Below are positions 51,957 to 62,188 of a stretch of DNA of 64,000 nt, in pieces. Position numbers and translations under genes: made by a program. Source of the DNA: Caenimonas aquaedulcis (lineage in GTDB: Bacteria > Pseudomonadota > Gammaproteobacteria > Burkholderiales > Burkholderiaceae_C); contig NZ_JADWYS010000001.1 in NCBI RefSeq assembly GCF_015831345.1, positions 2,180,118 to 2,244,117 of the forward strand, given 5' to 3'. The notes under the pieces are model-generated. The model searched no databases, was not told the origin of the DNA, and worked only from the letters and a program-made list of their open reading frames with translations. Every line of letters begins with the position of its first letter. Within the stretch, counting starts at the first letter, position 1.

Positions 51957-52535
51957 TTAGGTGGGAGCGGCTTTGCCGGCGGCCTGGCGCGCGACCAGCC
52001 AGTCGGCGAAGGCGGCGAGGTCCTCGTGCATCGTGGTGCCGGCCGGGTACGTGTCGGGAAGCGCGCGACCGCGGAATTCCGCGCCCTTGCCGGTGAGCAC
52101 GAGGTGCGGCTCGCAACCCGCGGCGGACCCGGCCTGCAGGTCGCGCAGGCCGTCGCCGACGACCGGGGTGCGCGAGGCCCGCAGGTCCACGCCGAAACGG
52201 TCGGCGATCTGTTCGAACAGGCCGGGCAGCGGCTTGCGGCAGGTGCAGCTCTCATCGGGCGTGTGCGGGCAGTAGAACACCGCATCGATGCGGCCGCCCT
52301 GCGCGGAGAGCATCTTGTGCATCTTGGCATGCATCGCGTTGAGCGACGCGACGTCGAACAGGCCCCGCCCGAGGCCGGACTGGTTCGAAGCGATCACCGC
52401 GTGCCAGCCCGCGTGGTTCAGTTTCGCGATGGCTTCCAGCGCCCCCGGCAGCGGCGTCCATTCCTCGGGCGACTTGATGAATTCGTCGCTGTCGGCGTTG
52501 ATGGTGCCGTCGCGGTCGAGGATGACGAGTTTCAT
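51957..52535 (-). CDS. gmhB: D-glycero-beta-D-manno-heptose-1,7-bisphosphate 7-phosphatase
   Basis: A 192-residue HAD phosphatase with motif 1 LDRDGTINADSDEF, SNQSGLGRG and the zinc-binding C..H..C loop CPHTPDESCTCRKP. It makes the heptose-phosphate for the LPS inner core, after GmhA/HldE. It sits 18 bp after glyS in a conserved housekeeping run (glyQ-glyS-gmhB-plsC). Confidence 0.95.
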   Translation of the reverse strand: MKLVILDRDGTINADSDEFIKSPEEWTPLPGALEAIAKLNHAGWHAVIASNQSGLGRGLFDVASLNAMHAKMHKMLSAQGGRIDAVFYCPHTPDESCTCRKPLPGLFEQIADRFGVDLRASRTPVVGDGLRDLQAGSAAGCEPHLVLTGKGAEFRGRALPDTYPAGTTMHEDLAAFADWLVARQAAGKAAPT

Positions 52536-52553
52536 GGGCAGGCCTTCCGCAGG

Positions 52554-54662
52554 TCAGGTGGCGAGGCGCGACAAGTCCGCCACCCGGTTCATCGCCTGGT
52601 GCAGCGTGGCCAGGAGGCCCAGGCGGTTCAGGCGCAGGTCGGTTTCTTCCGCGTTGACCATCACGTCGTCGAAAAAGGAATCGACCGGCGCGCGCAGCGC
52701 GGCAAGCGTCTGCAGCGACGCGGTGTAATCGCCGGCCTCGAACTGCGCGGACGCCCTGGGAGCCACCTCCCGGGTCGCGGCGTAGAGCGACTTCTCCGCG
52801 CTTTCCTTGAGCAGCACCTCGCTCACGTGGGGGTCCACGGTGCCGTCGGCCTTCTTCAGGATGTTGCCGATGCGCTTGTTGGCGGCCGCCAGTGCGGGCG
52901 CTTCGGGCAGGGCCGCGAAAGCGCGCACCGCGGCGAGCCGCTTGGCGACATCACCGAGGCGCTGGGGGCGCAGGGCCAGGACGGCGTCCACTTCCTGCGC
53001 GCTGTAGCCCTGCTCGCGCAGGGAGCCCGCGAGGCGCTCGTAGATGAATTCGGAGAGCAGGCGCACGGTGTCCGCACTGGCCTGCGGGAACAAGGCGACG
53101 GCGGCGGCGAGCAGCGTGTCCAGTTCCAGCGGCAGGTCTTTCTCGATCAGCATGCGCACGATGCCCAGGGCATGGCGGCGCAGCGCGAACGGGTCCTTGT
53201 CGCCGGTGGGCAGCTGGCCGATGGCGAAGAGGCCCGCCAGCGTTTCCAGCTTGTCGGCCAGCGCGACCGCCACGCCGGTCATGTTTCGCGGCAAGCCATC
53301 GCCGGCAAAGCGCGGCTTGTAGTGGTCCTCGATCGCGTCGGCGATGTCGGCGCCGAGGCCGTCGTGCAGCGCGTAGTAGCGGCCCATCACGCCCTGCAGT
53401 TCGGGGAATTCGCCCACCATGTCGGTCACGAGGTCGGCCTTGGCGAGTTGCGCCGCGCGGTCCGCGTTGGACGCGAGTTCACCGCCGCCCAACTGCCCGG
53501 CGATCGACCTGGCGATGGCACGCACGCGCTCGATGCGCTCGCCTTGCGTGCCCAGCTTGTTGTGGTACACGACCTTGCCGAGGCCCGGCACGCGGTCCTC
53601 GAGCTTCTTCTTGCGGTCCTGGTCGAAGAAGAATTTCGCATCGGCCAGGCGGGGGCGCACCACCCGCTCGTTGCCGCCGACCACCGCGCTGGCGTCCTGC
53701 GGGCGGATGTTGCTCACGACAAGGAATTTGTTGGTGAGCTTGCCCTGCGTGTCCAGCAGCGGGAAGTACTTCTGGTTGGCCTTCATCGTGAGGATCAGGC
53801 ATTCCTGCGGGACGTCGAGGAATTCCTTGTCGAACTCGCAGACGAGCACGTTCGGCCGCTCGACCAGGGACGCGACTTCGTCGAGCAGCGCGTCGTCTTC
53901 GATTGCCTTGGCTCCACCGCCGGCCTTGTCGGCCGCCGCGGCCAGTTGCCGCACGATCTCCGCGCGCCGCGCTTCGAAGCTCGCGATGACCGCGCCGTCC
54001 TTCTCGAGTGCGGACGCGTAGCTGTCGGCATCCTTCACCTGCACGGGGTCCACCGAGGCCTCGAAGCGATGCCCGTGCGTCACGTTGCCGGCCTTCAGGC
54101 CCAGCGCCTCGATGGGCACGATCTCGCTGCCATGCAGCGCGAGCAGTGCGTGCGCCGGGCGGACGAACTTCACGTCGCTCCAGCCGTCGGCCAACTGGTA
54201 GGTCATGACCTTGGGGATCGGCAGCTTCGCGATGCTCTCGTTGAGTGCCTTCTGCAGCCCTTCCGCCAGCGTCGCGCCGGTCACGTTGCTTTCGTAGAAG
54301 AGCGCCTCGGCCTTGCCGTCCATCGCACGCTTCAGGCTGGCGACGGCGGACGGGTCCGCGCCCAGCGCCTGCAACTTCTTGAGCAGCGCGGGCGTTGCGT
54401 TGCCCGATGCGTCCAAGCCGACGGAGGCAGGCATCAGCTTTTGCGACACGGACTTGTCGGCGGCCTGCGCGGACACCGCGCTCACGTGCGCAGCCAGGCG
54501 GCGCGGCGATGCATAGGACGTGAGCTTCGATTCCGCGGTGGCCAGGCCCTGGCTCTTGAGCTGCTCGAACAAGACGCCGGCGAAAGCGTCCCCGAGTTTG
54601 CGCAGCGCCTTCGGCGGCAGCTCTTCCACGAACAATTCGACGATGAGGTTTTTCGCTGCCAT
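52554..54662 (-). CDS. glyS: Glycine-tRNA ligase beta subunit
   Basis: 702 aa, the usual length for the beta chain of the alpha2beta2 glycyl-tRNA synthetase. The start (NLIVELFVEELPPKALRKLGDAF) is characteristic, and the tail shows VMVNAEETDLRLNRLGLL. It binds tRNA(Gly) and supports charging by the alpha subunit. The gene follows glyQ with a 3-bp gap. Confidence 0.97.
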   Translation of the reverse strand: MAAKNLIVELFVEELPPKALRKLGDAFAGVLFEQLKSQGLATAESKLTSYASPRRLAAHVSAVSAQAADKSVSQKLMPASVGLDASGNATPALLKKLQALGADPSAVASLKRAMDGKAEALFYESNVTGATLAEGLQKALNESIAKLPIPKVMTYQLADGWSDVKFVRPAHALLALHGSEIVPIEALGLKAGNVTHGHRFEASVDPVQVKDADSYASALEKDGAVIASFEARRAEIVRQLAAAADKAGGGAKAIEDDALLDEVASLVERPNVLVCEFDKEFLDVPQECLILTMKANQKYFPLLDTQGKLTNKFLVVSNIRPQDASAVVGGNERVVRPRLADAKFFFDQDRKKKLEDRVPGLGKVVYHNKLGTQGERIERVRAIARSIAGQLGGGELASNADRAAQLAKADLVTDMVGEFPELQGVMGRYYALHDGLGADIADAIEDHYKPRFAGDGLPRNMTGVAVALADKLETLAGLFAIGQLPTGDKDPFALRRHALGIVRMLIEKDLPLELDTLLAAAVALFPQASADTVRLLSEFIYERLAGSLREQGYSAQEVDAVLALRPQRLGDVAKRLAAVRAFAALPEAPALAAANKRIGNILKKADGTVDPHVSEVLLKESAEKSLYAATREVAPRASAQFEAGDYTASLQTLAALRAPVDSFFDDVMVNAEETDLRLNRLGLLATLHQAMNRVADLSRLAT

Positions 54663-54665
54663 GGG

Positions 54666-55571
<906 letters not shown>

Positions 55572-55640
55572 AGGTGGAGCGATGGGCGGCGGCGCCCCGG
55601 TGCGCAAGACAGCGGGCCGCAGCCCGCGAAACCCTTGATT

Positions 55641-57188
55641 TTACGGGTTGCCGTGCGAACGGCGACCGCGCCAGGCTGCAATCCCGAGGATCGCGAACGT
55701 CGCCAGCCAGAATGGCCACAGGCCGGCGCGCGAAATCCACCACGCATAGGGCGTGATGCCGGTTCCGCCTTCGACCTCCCCGGTGAGCACGCCGCGCGTC
55801 TGGCGCGGCAATGCGGCGGTGACGCGGCCATAGCGGTCGATGATGGCCGTGGCGCCCGTGTTGGTGGCGCGCAGCATCGGCCGTGCGAATTCCAGCGTGC
55901 GCATGCGGCTGATCTGCAGGTGCTGGTCGATCGCGATGGAGTCGCCGAACCACGCAATGTTGCTGACGTTCACGAGGATGGTGGGTGCGCGCGCTTCGTC
56001 GGCGAACTGGAGGCCGAGTTCCTCGCCGAACAGATCCTCATAGCAGATGTTCGGCGCGAGGCGCTGGCCCTGCCACTCGAAAGGCGCCTGGCCCAGCGCG
56101 CCGCGGTCGAAATCGCCCAGCGGAATGTTCATCAGGCGCGTGAACCACTTGAAGAGCGGCGGCACGAACTCGCCGAAGGGCACGAGGTGGTGCTTGTCGA
56201 ACCGGTACGGCGCCGCGCCGGGCTTCAGGCCCAGCACGGAGTTGGCGTAGCCCTCCTTGTAGCCGCCCATGGGGATTCCGATCAGCGCCGCCTGCGCGCG
56301 CGTGGTGAAGCGGTCGCGCATCGCGTCGAAATAGCCGGCGGGCAGTTGCGACGGCAGCATGGGGATCGCAGTCTCCGGCGTCACGACCAGCGATGCGGTG
56401 CTCGCGTCCAGTTGCTGCCCGTACCAGGCGAGCGCCAACGCCACGCCCGTGCCCGCCTCGAATTTCTCGTCCTGCGCGATGTTGCCCTGGAGCAGCGCGA
56501 CCGAGAGCTTCGGTTCCGCCGCCGCGCCCTGCTTCGGATGTGCGACGACGTTGCAGGCGGCCAGCAGGCCCGCGCCTGCCGCGACCGCCAGCCAATATCG
56601 CCACGAGCGCAGCACGCCCGGTCGGGCGAGCAATGCGAGCGCGTAGGCCAGCAGCGATGCCACAAACCCGATGCCATGCACGCCGACATACGGAGCCAGG
56701 GCGGCGAGCGGCCCGTCGACATGCCCATAGCCGCCCGCGCCCCACGGAAAGCCCGTGAACCAGACGGTGCGCGCCAGTTCCGCGAACATCCATGCCGCCG
56801 CGAAAGAGAGCGCGCGGCCGGCCGTGGGAATGCGGTCCCATGCGCGAATCGCTGCGCAGGCGGCCGCGTAATAGCTGGAGAGAAACAGCGCCAGCGCCAG
56901 CACCGCTAACACGGCCAGTGGCGAAGCGAGCCCGCCGTAGACGTGCATGGAGATGAAGAGCCACCAGAAGGTGCCGCACAGCCACGCGGTGGCAAAGGCC
57001 CAGCCGAGCAGTCCTGCGTAGCGCCAGGAGGGCGCGCGCTGCACAGCCCAGGCCAGCCACGCGAGCGACAGCAGCTGCAGCCACCACACCGGCTGGCCGC
57101 TCCAGGGCGCGGCGATCGAAGCGGCCTGCAGCCACCCCGCCAGCAGCGCGCACGCGAACGGCAGCAAGCGCAACGCCACGCGCTTCAA
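55641..57188 (-). CDS. lnt: Apolipoprotein N-acyltransferase
   Basis: A 515-residue inner-membrane enzyme that adds the third acyl chain to lipoproteins. About six N-terminal membrane helices precede the nitrilase-like periplasmic domain with E (TPETAIPML), K (DKHHLVPFGE) and C (PNICYEDLFGEEL). A C-terminal membrane helix (GLWPFWLATFAILGIAAW) closes it. The ATG overlaps the stop of corC (ATGA). Confidence 0.96.
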   Translation of the reverse strand: MKRVALRLLPFACALLAGWLQAASIAAPWSGQPVWWLQLLSLAWLAWAVQRAPSWRYAGLLGWAFATAWLCGTFWWLFISMHVYGGLASPLAVLAVLALALFLSSYYAAACAAIRAWDRIPTAGRALSFAAAWMFAELARTVWFTGFPWGAGGYGHVDGPLAALAPYVGVHGIGFVASLLAYALALLARPGVLRSWRYWLAVAAGAGLLAACNVVAHPKQGAAAEPKLSVALLQGNIAQDEKFEAGTGVALALAWYGQQLDASTASLVVTPETAIPMLPSQLPAGYFDAMRDRFTTRAQAALIGIPMGGYKEGYANSVLGLKPGAAPYRFDKHHLVPFGEFVPPLFKWFTRLMNIPLGDFDRGALGQAPFEWQGQRLAPNICYEDLFGEELGLQFADEARAPTILVNVSNIAWFGDSIAIDQHLQISRMRTLEFARPMLRATNTGATAIIDRYGRVTAALPRQTRGVLTGEVEGGTGITPYAWWISRAGLWPFWLATFAILGIAAWRGRRSHGNP

Positions 57189-58063
57189 CCCGTGGCGTCT
57201 TCGTCTCTGGCCGGCGAGACCTTGAACCAGCGCACCGCGCCGCCCTTGGTGTGCAGCACGACGAAGTTCAGGCCCGCGAGCAGGTGGTGCTCCCCGCGCT
57301 TGGGCACGTGGCCCATCTCGTGCGCGATGAGCCCGCCGATGGTGTCGAACTGCTGCTCCGCGTCCGTCGGCAGGAGCTTCACGCCGAAGGCTTCGCCCAC
57401 GCGGTCGATCGCGGTGTCGCCGCTCACGCGGTAGGTGCGGTCCGCGAGGCCGAAGATGTCGCCCTCGTTGTCGTCGATGTCGAATTCATCTTCGATCTCC
57501 CCGACGATCTGCTCGAGCACGTCCTCGATGGTGATGAGGCCCGCGACGCGGCCGAATTCGTCGATCGCGATCGCGAGGTGGTTGCGGTTGCCCCGGAATT
57601 CGCGCAGCAGGTCGTTGAGCCCCTTGCTTTCGGGGACGAACACCGCCGGGCGCAGCAGCGCCCGGATGTTCAGCTCGGGCGCTCGCTGCAGCTTGAGGAG
57701 GTCCTTGGCGAGCAGGATGCCGATGATGTTCTCGCGCTCGCCCTCGTAAACCGGGAAGCGCGAGTGGGCGGTGTCGATCACGATGCCCAGGATGTCGTCG
57801 TGCGCCGAATCGATGTTCAGCAGGTCCATGCGGGGCGCGGCGACCATGACGTCCGCGACCGTGAGCTCGGCCATCCGGATCACGCCCTCGAGCATGATGC
57901 GCGACTCCGCTCCGATGATGTCGTTGTCCTCAGCGTCCGCCAGCGTTTCGATCAGCTCGGCCTTGGAGTCCGGCCCGGGGTGGATGAACTCGGCGATCTT
58001 CTGCAGGAAAGTGCGCTTGTCTTCCTTCAGCGTGGAAGGTCGCGCAGGGTGGGGGTCGGACAC
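57185..58063 (-). CDS. corC: HlyC/CorC-family CBS-domain transporter-associated protein
   Basis: A 292-residue CorC-type protein with two CBS domains (TVADVMVAAPRMDLLNID..., ...ALLRPAVFVPESKGLNDLLREF) and a C-terminal CorC_HlyC domain (VSGDTAIDRVGEAFGVKLLP). It is associated with Mg/Co efflux and commonly precedes lnt. GTG 58063 gives the conserved N-terminus SDPHPARPSTLKEDKRTFLQK; a start at ATG 58102 would add a non-conserved MVPPLPHVLH extension. Confidence 0.9.
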   Translation of the reverse strand: MSDPHPARPSTLKEDKRTFLQKIAEFIHPGPDSKAELIETLADAEDNDIIGAESRIMLEGVIRMAELTVADVMVAAPRMDLLNIDSAHDDILGIVIDTAHSRFPVYEGERENIIGILLAKDLLKLQRAPELNIRALLRPAVFVPESKGLNDLLREFRGNRNHLAIAIDEFGRVAGLITIEDVLEQIVGEIEDEFDIDDNEGDIFGLADRTYRVSGDTAIDRVGEAFGVKLLPTDAEQQFDTIGGLIAHEMGHVPKRGEHHLLAGLNFVVLHTKGGAVRWFKVSPARDEDATG

Positions 58064-58143
58064 AGCCTTGGGATGCAGGACGTGCGGTAGTGGAGGGACC
58101 AATAGGATAGCGGAAACGCCCGCACCGGGCGGGTGCGCGGCCG

Positions 58144-58803
58144 CTACCGGGGCGTCCTGCGGCGCGCGTCCTGGATGCCCCGGCGCATTTCCTGAACGCC
58201 GGCCAGGAAATCCCAGAAGCTCTTGGCCTGCACCTTGAGGCGGTAGTCGCTCCTGGCAATCTGCTCATCCAGCATTTCGCTCATGCGGCTGTCCAGCGTC
58301 GCCGGCGGCAGGCGCAGGTAGGCGTCGGTCTCCGACCCCGCACGCTCGAGCGTCGCGCCGGCGTTGCGCGCGATCTTGATCATGGCGGTGTTCTCGGACA
58401 GCGCGTGGATGAACAGGAGTTCCACGCCTTCGTTGCGCGCATGGATTACCGCGCGCTCGAAGAGGCGCGAGCCGTACCCGCGCCCGCGCGCCTTGCCCAG
58501 CACAGAGACGCCGAATTCGGCGCATTCGAGGTGTTCGGGATCGCGCGAGAACGCGAGGTGCGCCATCGCGATGAGTTCGAGCTTGCGGTTGTAGATGCCG
58601 AAGATGTCGTCGCGCTCGAAGTCCAGGCCGTCGACGTAGCGCCGGATGTGTTCGTCGTTGGCGGGGTAGCCGAAGCGCAGGTAGCGGTCGTGTTCATCCA
58701 GCGCCATCAGGTGGACGGCGATGCGCTCGCGGTGGCCGGGTCCGAGCGATCGGATCGGAACCACCACCGCGGTGCCCTGGATGACGTCATGTAGATCAGT
58801 CAT
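58144..58803 (-). CDS. GNAT-family N-acetyltransferase
   Basis: A 219-residue GNAT protein. The acetyl-CoA site is GKARGRGYGSRLFERAVIHAR and the later fold segments are FIHALSENTAMIKIARNAGA. The N-terminus (VVVPIRSLGPGHRERIAVHLMALDEHDRYLRFGYPANDEHIRRYV) resembles the regulatory-type GNATs that acetylate proteins or metabolites. It lies 80 bp before corC on the same strand and may share a transcript. Substrate unknown. Confidence 0.9.
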   Translation of the reverse strand: MTDLHDVIQGTAVVVPIRSLGPGHRERIAVHLMALDEHDRYLRFGYPANDEHIRRYVDGLDFERDDIFGIYNRKLELIAMAHLAFSRDPEHLECAEFGVSVLGKARGRGYGSRLFERAVIHARNEGVELLFIHALSENTAMIKIARNAGATLERAGSETDAYLRLPPATLDSRMSEMLDEQIARSDYRLKVQAKSFWDFLAGVQEMRRGIQDARRRTPR

Positions 58804-58901
58804 GTTCCCAATTTACGGGTTTTCACTAGGGAGGCAAGTCCATCCGGCCATTACGCAACGGCTGACGTAGTTCTACCTAAACGCCGTGGCTCAACCATTC
58901 G

Positions 58902-59384
58902 TTACACCGGTAGCGCCGTGGTGGCCTTGACGAGGTCCAGCACGAAGCTGGTCCTGCAATCCTGCACCGAGGGATGCTTGAGCAAGGTGTCCATGATGAA
59001 GCGGCTGTAATGCGACATGTCCCGCACCACCACGCGCAGCAGGTAGTCCATGTCGCCGGTGAGCGAGGCGCACTCCACCACTTCCGGCCAGGTCTGAACG
59101 CTCGCGCGGAACACATCCATGGGGTTGCGCTTGTGGCTCTCGGTGTGCTTTTCCAGCCGAACATTGAGGTACGCGGTCAGGCCGAGACCGACCGCCTGCG
59201 GCTGGACGAGCGCCACGTACCGGTCGATCACGCCGCTTTCCTCGAGCCGCTTGACCCGCCGCAGCACGGCGCTGGAGGACAGGCCCACGTGCTCCCCGAT
59301 GACGTCATAGGTTTCCCGGCCGTTCCGCTGCAGGGCGCGCAGGATGGCCTTGTCGAGCTTGTCGAGTGCTTGCGATTCTGTCAT
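58902..59384 (-). CDS. Lrp/AsnC-family transcriptional regulator
   Basis: 160 aa. N-terminal helix-turn-helix (LDKLDKAILRALQRNGRETYDVIGEHVGLSSSAVLRRVKRLEESGVI) and a C-terminal RAM ligand domain (VQPQAVGLGLTAYLNVRLEKH...ECASLTGDMDYLLRVVVRDMSHYSRF). Lrp proteins of this kind sense amino acids. It is divergent from hppD with a 111-bp gap, so it probably regulates the hppD-phhA genes in response to phenylalanine or tyrosine (inference). Confidence 0.93.
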   Translation of the reverse strand: MTESQALDKLDKAILRALQRNGRETYDVIGEHVGLSSSAVLRRVKRLEESGVIDRYVALVQPQAVGLGLTAYLNVRLEKHTESHKRNPMDVFRASVQTWPEVVECASLTGDMDYLLRVVVRDMSHYSRFIMDTLLKHPSVQDCRTSFVLDLVKATTALPV

Positions 59385-59495
59385 GACGCATGATTATTGC
59401 GCCGATCTGCCATATTCGCCCTTTTTCGCCGGAAAAGTGAGTTGCGTGGACCTTACAGTCGCAGCATCCTTTCCCCTCGAATCCGGAGACACCGC

Positions 59496-60626
59496 ATGAA
59501 CAAGGCCCTGCCCCAGTCCGTCACCCAGCCGCCGCAGACCTGGGACAACCCCATGGGGACGGACGGTTTCGAGTTCATCGAATACGCCGCGCCGGACCCG
59601 AAGGCGATGGGGGAGCTGTTCGAGCGCATGGGGTTCAAGCCGATCGCGAAGCACCGGCACAAGGCCGTCACGCTGTACCGGCAGGGCGGCATCAACTTCA
59701 TCATCAATGCGGAGCCCGATTCGTTCGCGCAGCGCTTCGCGCGCCTGCACGGGCCCAGCGTGTGCGCGATCGCCTTCCGCGTGAAGGATGCGAAGGCTGC
59801 CTACGAGCGCGCCATTTCGCTCGGCGCCTGGGGCTACGCGGGCCAGGCCGGCCCCGGCGAATTGAACATCCCCGCCATCAAGGGCATCGGTGATTCGATC
59901 ATCTACTTCATCGACAAGTGGCGCGGCAAGAATGGCGCGAAGGAAGGCGACATCGGCAACATCGGCTTCTTCGACGTGGACTTCGAGCCGCTGCCCGGGG
60001 CGGAGCTCAATCCCGCGGGCATCGGCCTCACCTACATCGACCACCTCACGCACAACGTGCACCGGGGCCGCATGGCCGAGTGGTCGGGCTTCTACGAGCG
60101 GCTGTTCAACTTCCGCGAGGTGCGCTACTTCGACATCGAAGGCCAGGCCACGGGCGTCAAGAGCAAGGCGATGACGAGCCCCTGCGGCAAGATCCGCATC
60201 CCGATCAACGAGGAGGGCAACGAGAAGTCGGGCCAGATCCAGGAATACCTGGACCGCTACCAGGGCGAGGGTATCCAGCACATCGCCATGGGTTCGACCA
60301 ATCTGTACGACACGGTGGACGCGCTCCAGTTGAACGGCGTGAAGCTGCTCGAGACCAGCGACACCTACTACGAGCTGTTGCCCAAGCGCATCCCGAATCA
60401 CGGTGAAGACCTGCCGGGCCTGCAGTCGCGCAACATCCTGGTCGACGGCAAGCCCGGCGATCTGCTGCTGCAGATCTTCAGCGAGAACCAGCTCGGCCCC
60501 ATCTTCTTCGAATTCATCCAGCGCAAGGGCAACGAGGGTTTCGGCGAGGGCAACTTCAAGGCGCTCTTCGAGACGATGGAGCTCGACCAGATGCGCCGCG
60601 GCGTGCTCGAACCGAAGAAGGCCTGA
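59496..60626 (+). CDS. hppD: 4-hydroxyphenylpyruvate dioxygenase
   Basis: A 376-residue non-heme iron dioxygenase that turns 4-hydroxyphenylpyruvate into homogentisate in tyrosine breakdown. The iron ligands are visible: H in TYIDHLTHNV, H in GIQHIAMGS and E in PIFFEFIQRKG. The N-terminal domain carries the paired fold (DGFEFIEYAAPDPKAMGELFERMGF). GGAG lies ~8 bases before ATG 59496. It ends 1 bp before phhA. Confidence 0.96.
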   Translation: MNKALPQSVTQPPQTWDNPMGTDGFEFIEYAAPDPKAMGELFERMGFKPIAKHRHKAVTLYRQGGINFIINAEPDSFAQRFARLHGPSVCAIAFRVKDAKAAYERAISLGAWGYAGQAGPGELNIPAIKGIGDSIIYFIDKWRGKNGAKEGDIGNIGFFDVDFEPLPGAELNPAGIGLTYIDHLTHNVHRGRMAEWSGFYERLFNFREVRYFDIEGQATGVKSKAMTSPCGKIRIPINEEGNEKSGQIQEYLDRYQGEGIQHIAMGSTNLYDTVDALQLNGVKLLETSDTYYELLPKRIPNHGEDLPGLQSRNILVDGKPGDLLLQIFSENQLGPIFFEFIQRKGNEGFGEGNFKALFETMELDQMRRGVLEPKKA

Positions 60627-60627
60627 G

Positions 60628-61476
60628 ATGGCTGTCGAACCGGCGGTGTACGGGGCGAGCGAGCGTCCGCCGCGCGGCGACTACACCCGCGCTGGCAGCG
60701 ACTACACCTGTGAGCAGGATTACGCCGCGTACACCGAAGAGGACCACGACACCTATCGGCGCCTGTACGAACGCCAGGCCGCGCTCGTGCCCGGCCGCGC
60801 ATGCGACGAGTTCATCCGCGCACTGCCGTCCCTCGGCGCGAAGGAGCGCATCCCGCACTTCGACGAGATCAATGCGCGCCTGCGCAAGGCAACCGGCTGG
60901 GAAATCGTGACGGTGCCAGGACTGATTCCGGAAGTCCCCTTCTTCACGCTGCTCGCCAACCGGCGCTTCCCGGTCACCGACTGGATCCGAAAGCCGCACG
61001 AGTTCGACTACATCGTGGAGCCCGACGTGTTCCACGACCTGTTCGGGCATGTGCCGCTGCTGTTCGACCCGGTCTTCGCCGATCACATGCAGGAGTACGG
61101 CAAGGGCGGCCTCAAGGCGCACGGCCTGCAGGCATGCGAACTCCTGAGCCGGCTTTACTGGTACACGATCGAATTCGGCCTCATCGCGCAGGACGATGGC
61201 CTGCGCGCGTACGGCGCCGGCATCCTGAGCTCGCCCGGCGAATTGCTGCATGCCGTGGAGGGCCCGGCGCCGCAACGGCTGCCGCTGGACATCGAGCGCG
61301 TGATGCGTACGCGCTACAAGATCGACAGCTACCAGCAGACCTACTTCGTGATCGAAAGCTTCCAGGAGCTTTTCGACAAGACGGCGCCGGACTTCACGCC
61401 GGTGTATGAGCGCGTGAAGGCGCTGCCCGAGATCGCGGCGGAGGCGCCGACGGTGGAAGCCGAACCAGCAACGTGA
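60628..61476 (+). CDS. phhA: Phenylalanine 4-monooxygenase
   Basis: A 282-residue tetrahydrobiopterin-dependent hydroxylase converting phenylalanine to tyrosine. Iron ligands are H,H in DVFHDLFGHVP and E in YWYTIEFGL. The pterin and substrate segments are EIVTVPGLIPEVPFFTLLANRRFPV and SSPGELLHAVEG. It lies 1 bp after hppD, so the two enzymes form one operon for the Phe-to-homogentisate route. No pterin recycling gene (phhB) is adjacent. The 3' end overlaps the convergent methyltransferase gene by 83 bp. Confidence 0.96.
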   Translation: MAVEPAVYGASERPPRGDYTRAGSDYTCEQDYAAYTEEDHDTYRRLYERQAALVPGRACDEFIRALPSLGAKERIPHFDEINARLRKATGWEIVTVPGLIPEVPFFTLLANRRFPVTDWIRKPHEFDYIVEPDVFHDLFGHVPLLFDPVFADHMQEYGKGGLKAHGLQACELLSRLYWYTIEFGLIAQDDGLRAYGAGILSSPGELLHAVEGPAPQRLPLDIERVMRTRYKIDSYQQTYFVIESFQELFDKTAPDFTPVYERVKALPEIAAEAPTVEAEPAT

Positions 61477-62095
61477 ATTCGCGCAGGCCGTAGTCCGCGA
61501 CCGGTTCCACCTGCGCCCCGAAGGCACGTTCGCAGAACCGGATCCACGGCTCGGGCCGCGTGCGGTACAGGCCCGGCAGGGGCTCGACACCGCGCGCGAC
61601 CGGCGCGATGAAATTCACCGCGAAACCCAGCCGGCTTCCGCCAGCGAGCTGGCGCAGGGTGCGGCGAATCCATCCCTGCCACTGGGCCCTCGAAAATCCG
61701 AGCTGCACATTGAAGAGGCCGCTCGCCACCGATAGATCCGCCACGCGGGGCAGCACGCTGCCCACGACGAATGCCGCGCTCGCGTCGCCTGCCCCCGCTG
61801 CGCGAGCCTGCCCGATCATGGCCGTGGAGAGGTCGACGCCGCAGTAGTCGACGCGCGTGTCGCCATGGCGCTCCCGCACGAATCCGAGCAGCGCCCCGTA
61901 GCCGCAACCGAGGTCGTTGAGCGAGTACCGACGGCGCCGGCCCGCGATTTTCATGAGCTGGATGAAGCGCAATCGCTGCGTGGGTTCGCACGTCCAGTCC
62001 ACGCCCCAGGGCGTTGCGCCGTGCCGCCGCACGAGGCGCGAGTAGTAGCGCTCCACCGCGAGCGCGGGGTGTGTGTCGCCGGCAAAGTTCGTCAT
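61394..62095 (-). CDS. Class I SAM-dependent methyltransferase
   Basis: A 233-residue protein with the SAM-binding motif LNDLGCGYGALLGFV, the acidic loop DYCGVDLSTAM and VVGSVLPRVADLSVASGLF. The tail is Pro/Arg/Ala-rich (RLPPSAPPPRSRAAPSRAHTPA). The coding end lies inside the phhA 3' end on the opposite strand, which explains the odd tail composition. ATG 62095 is chosen because it gives a normal N-terminus, MTNFAGDTHPALAVERYYSRL; a GTG at 62116 is also possible. Substrate unknown. Confidence 0.8.
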   Translation of the reverse strand: MTNFAGDTHPALAVERYYSRLVRRHGATPWGVDWTCEPTQRLRFIQLMKIAGRRRRYSLNDLGCGYGALLGFVRERHGDTRVDYCGVDLSTAMIGQARAAGAGDASAAFVVGSVLPRVADLSVASGLFNVQLGFSRAQWQGWIRRTLRQLAGGSRLGFAVNFIAPVARGVEPLPGLYRTRPEPWIRFCERAFGAQVEPVADYGLREFTLLVRLPPSAPPPRSRAAPSRAHTPA

Positions 62096-62188
62096 CAGTT
62101 TGGAGGATGCGGGCACTTCGCAAAAAATGTTTCAGCTCGTACACTGACGTTGGATTTTGTTACGAACATCAAACCGGAGGACTCCCCC

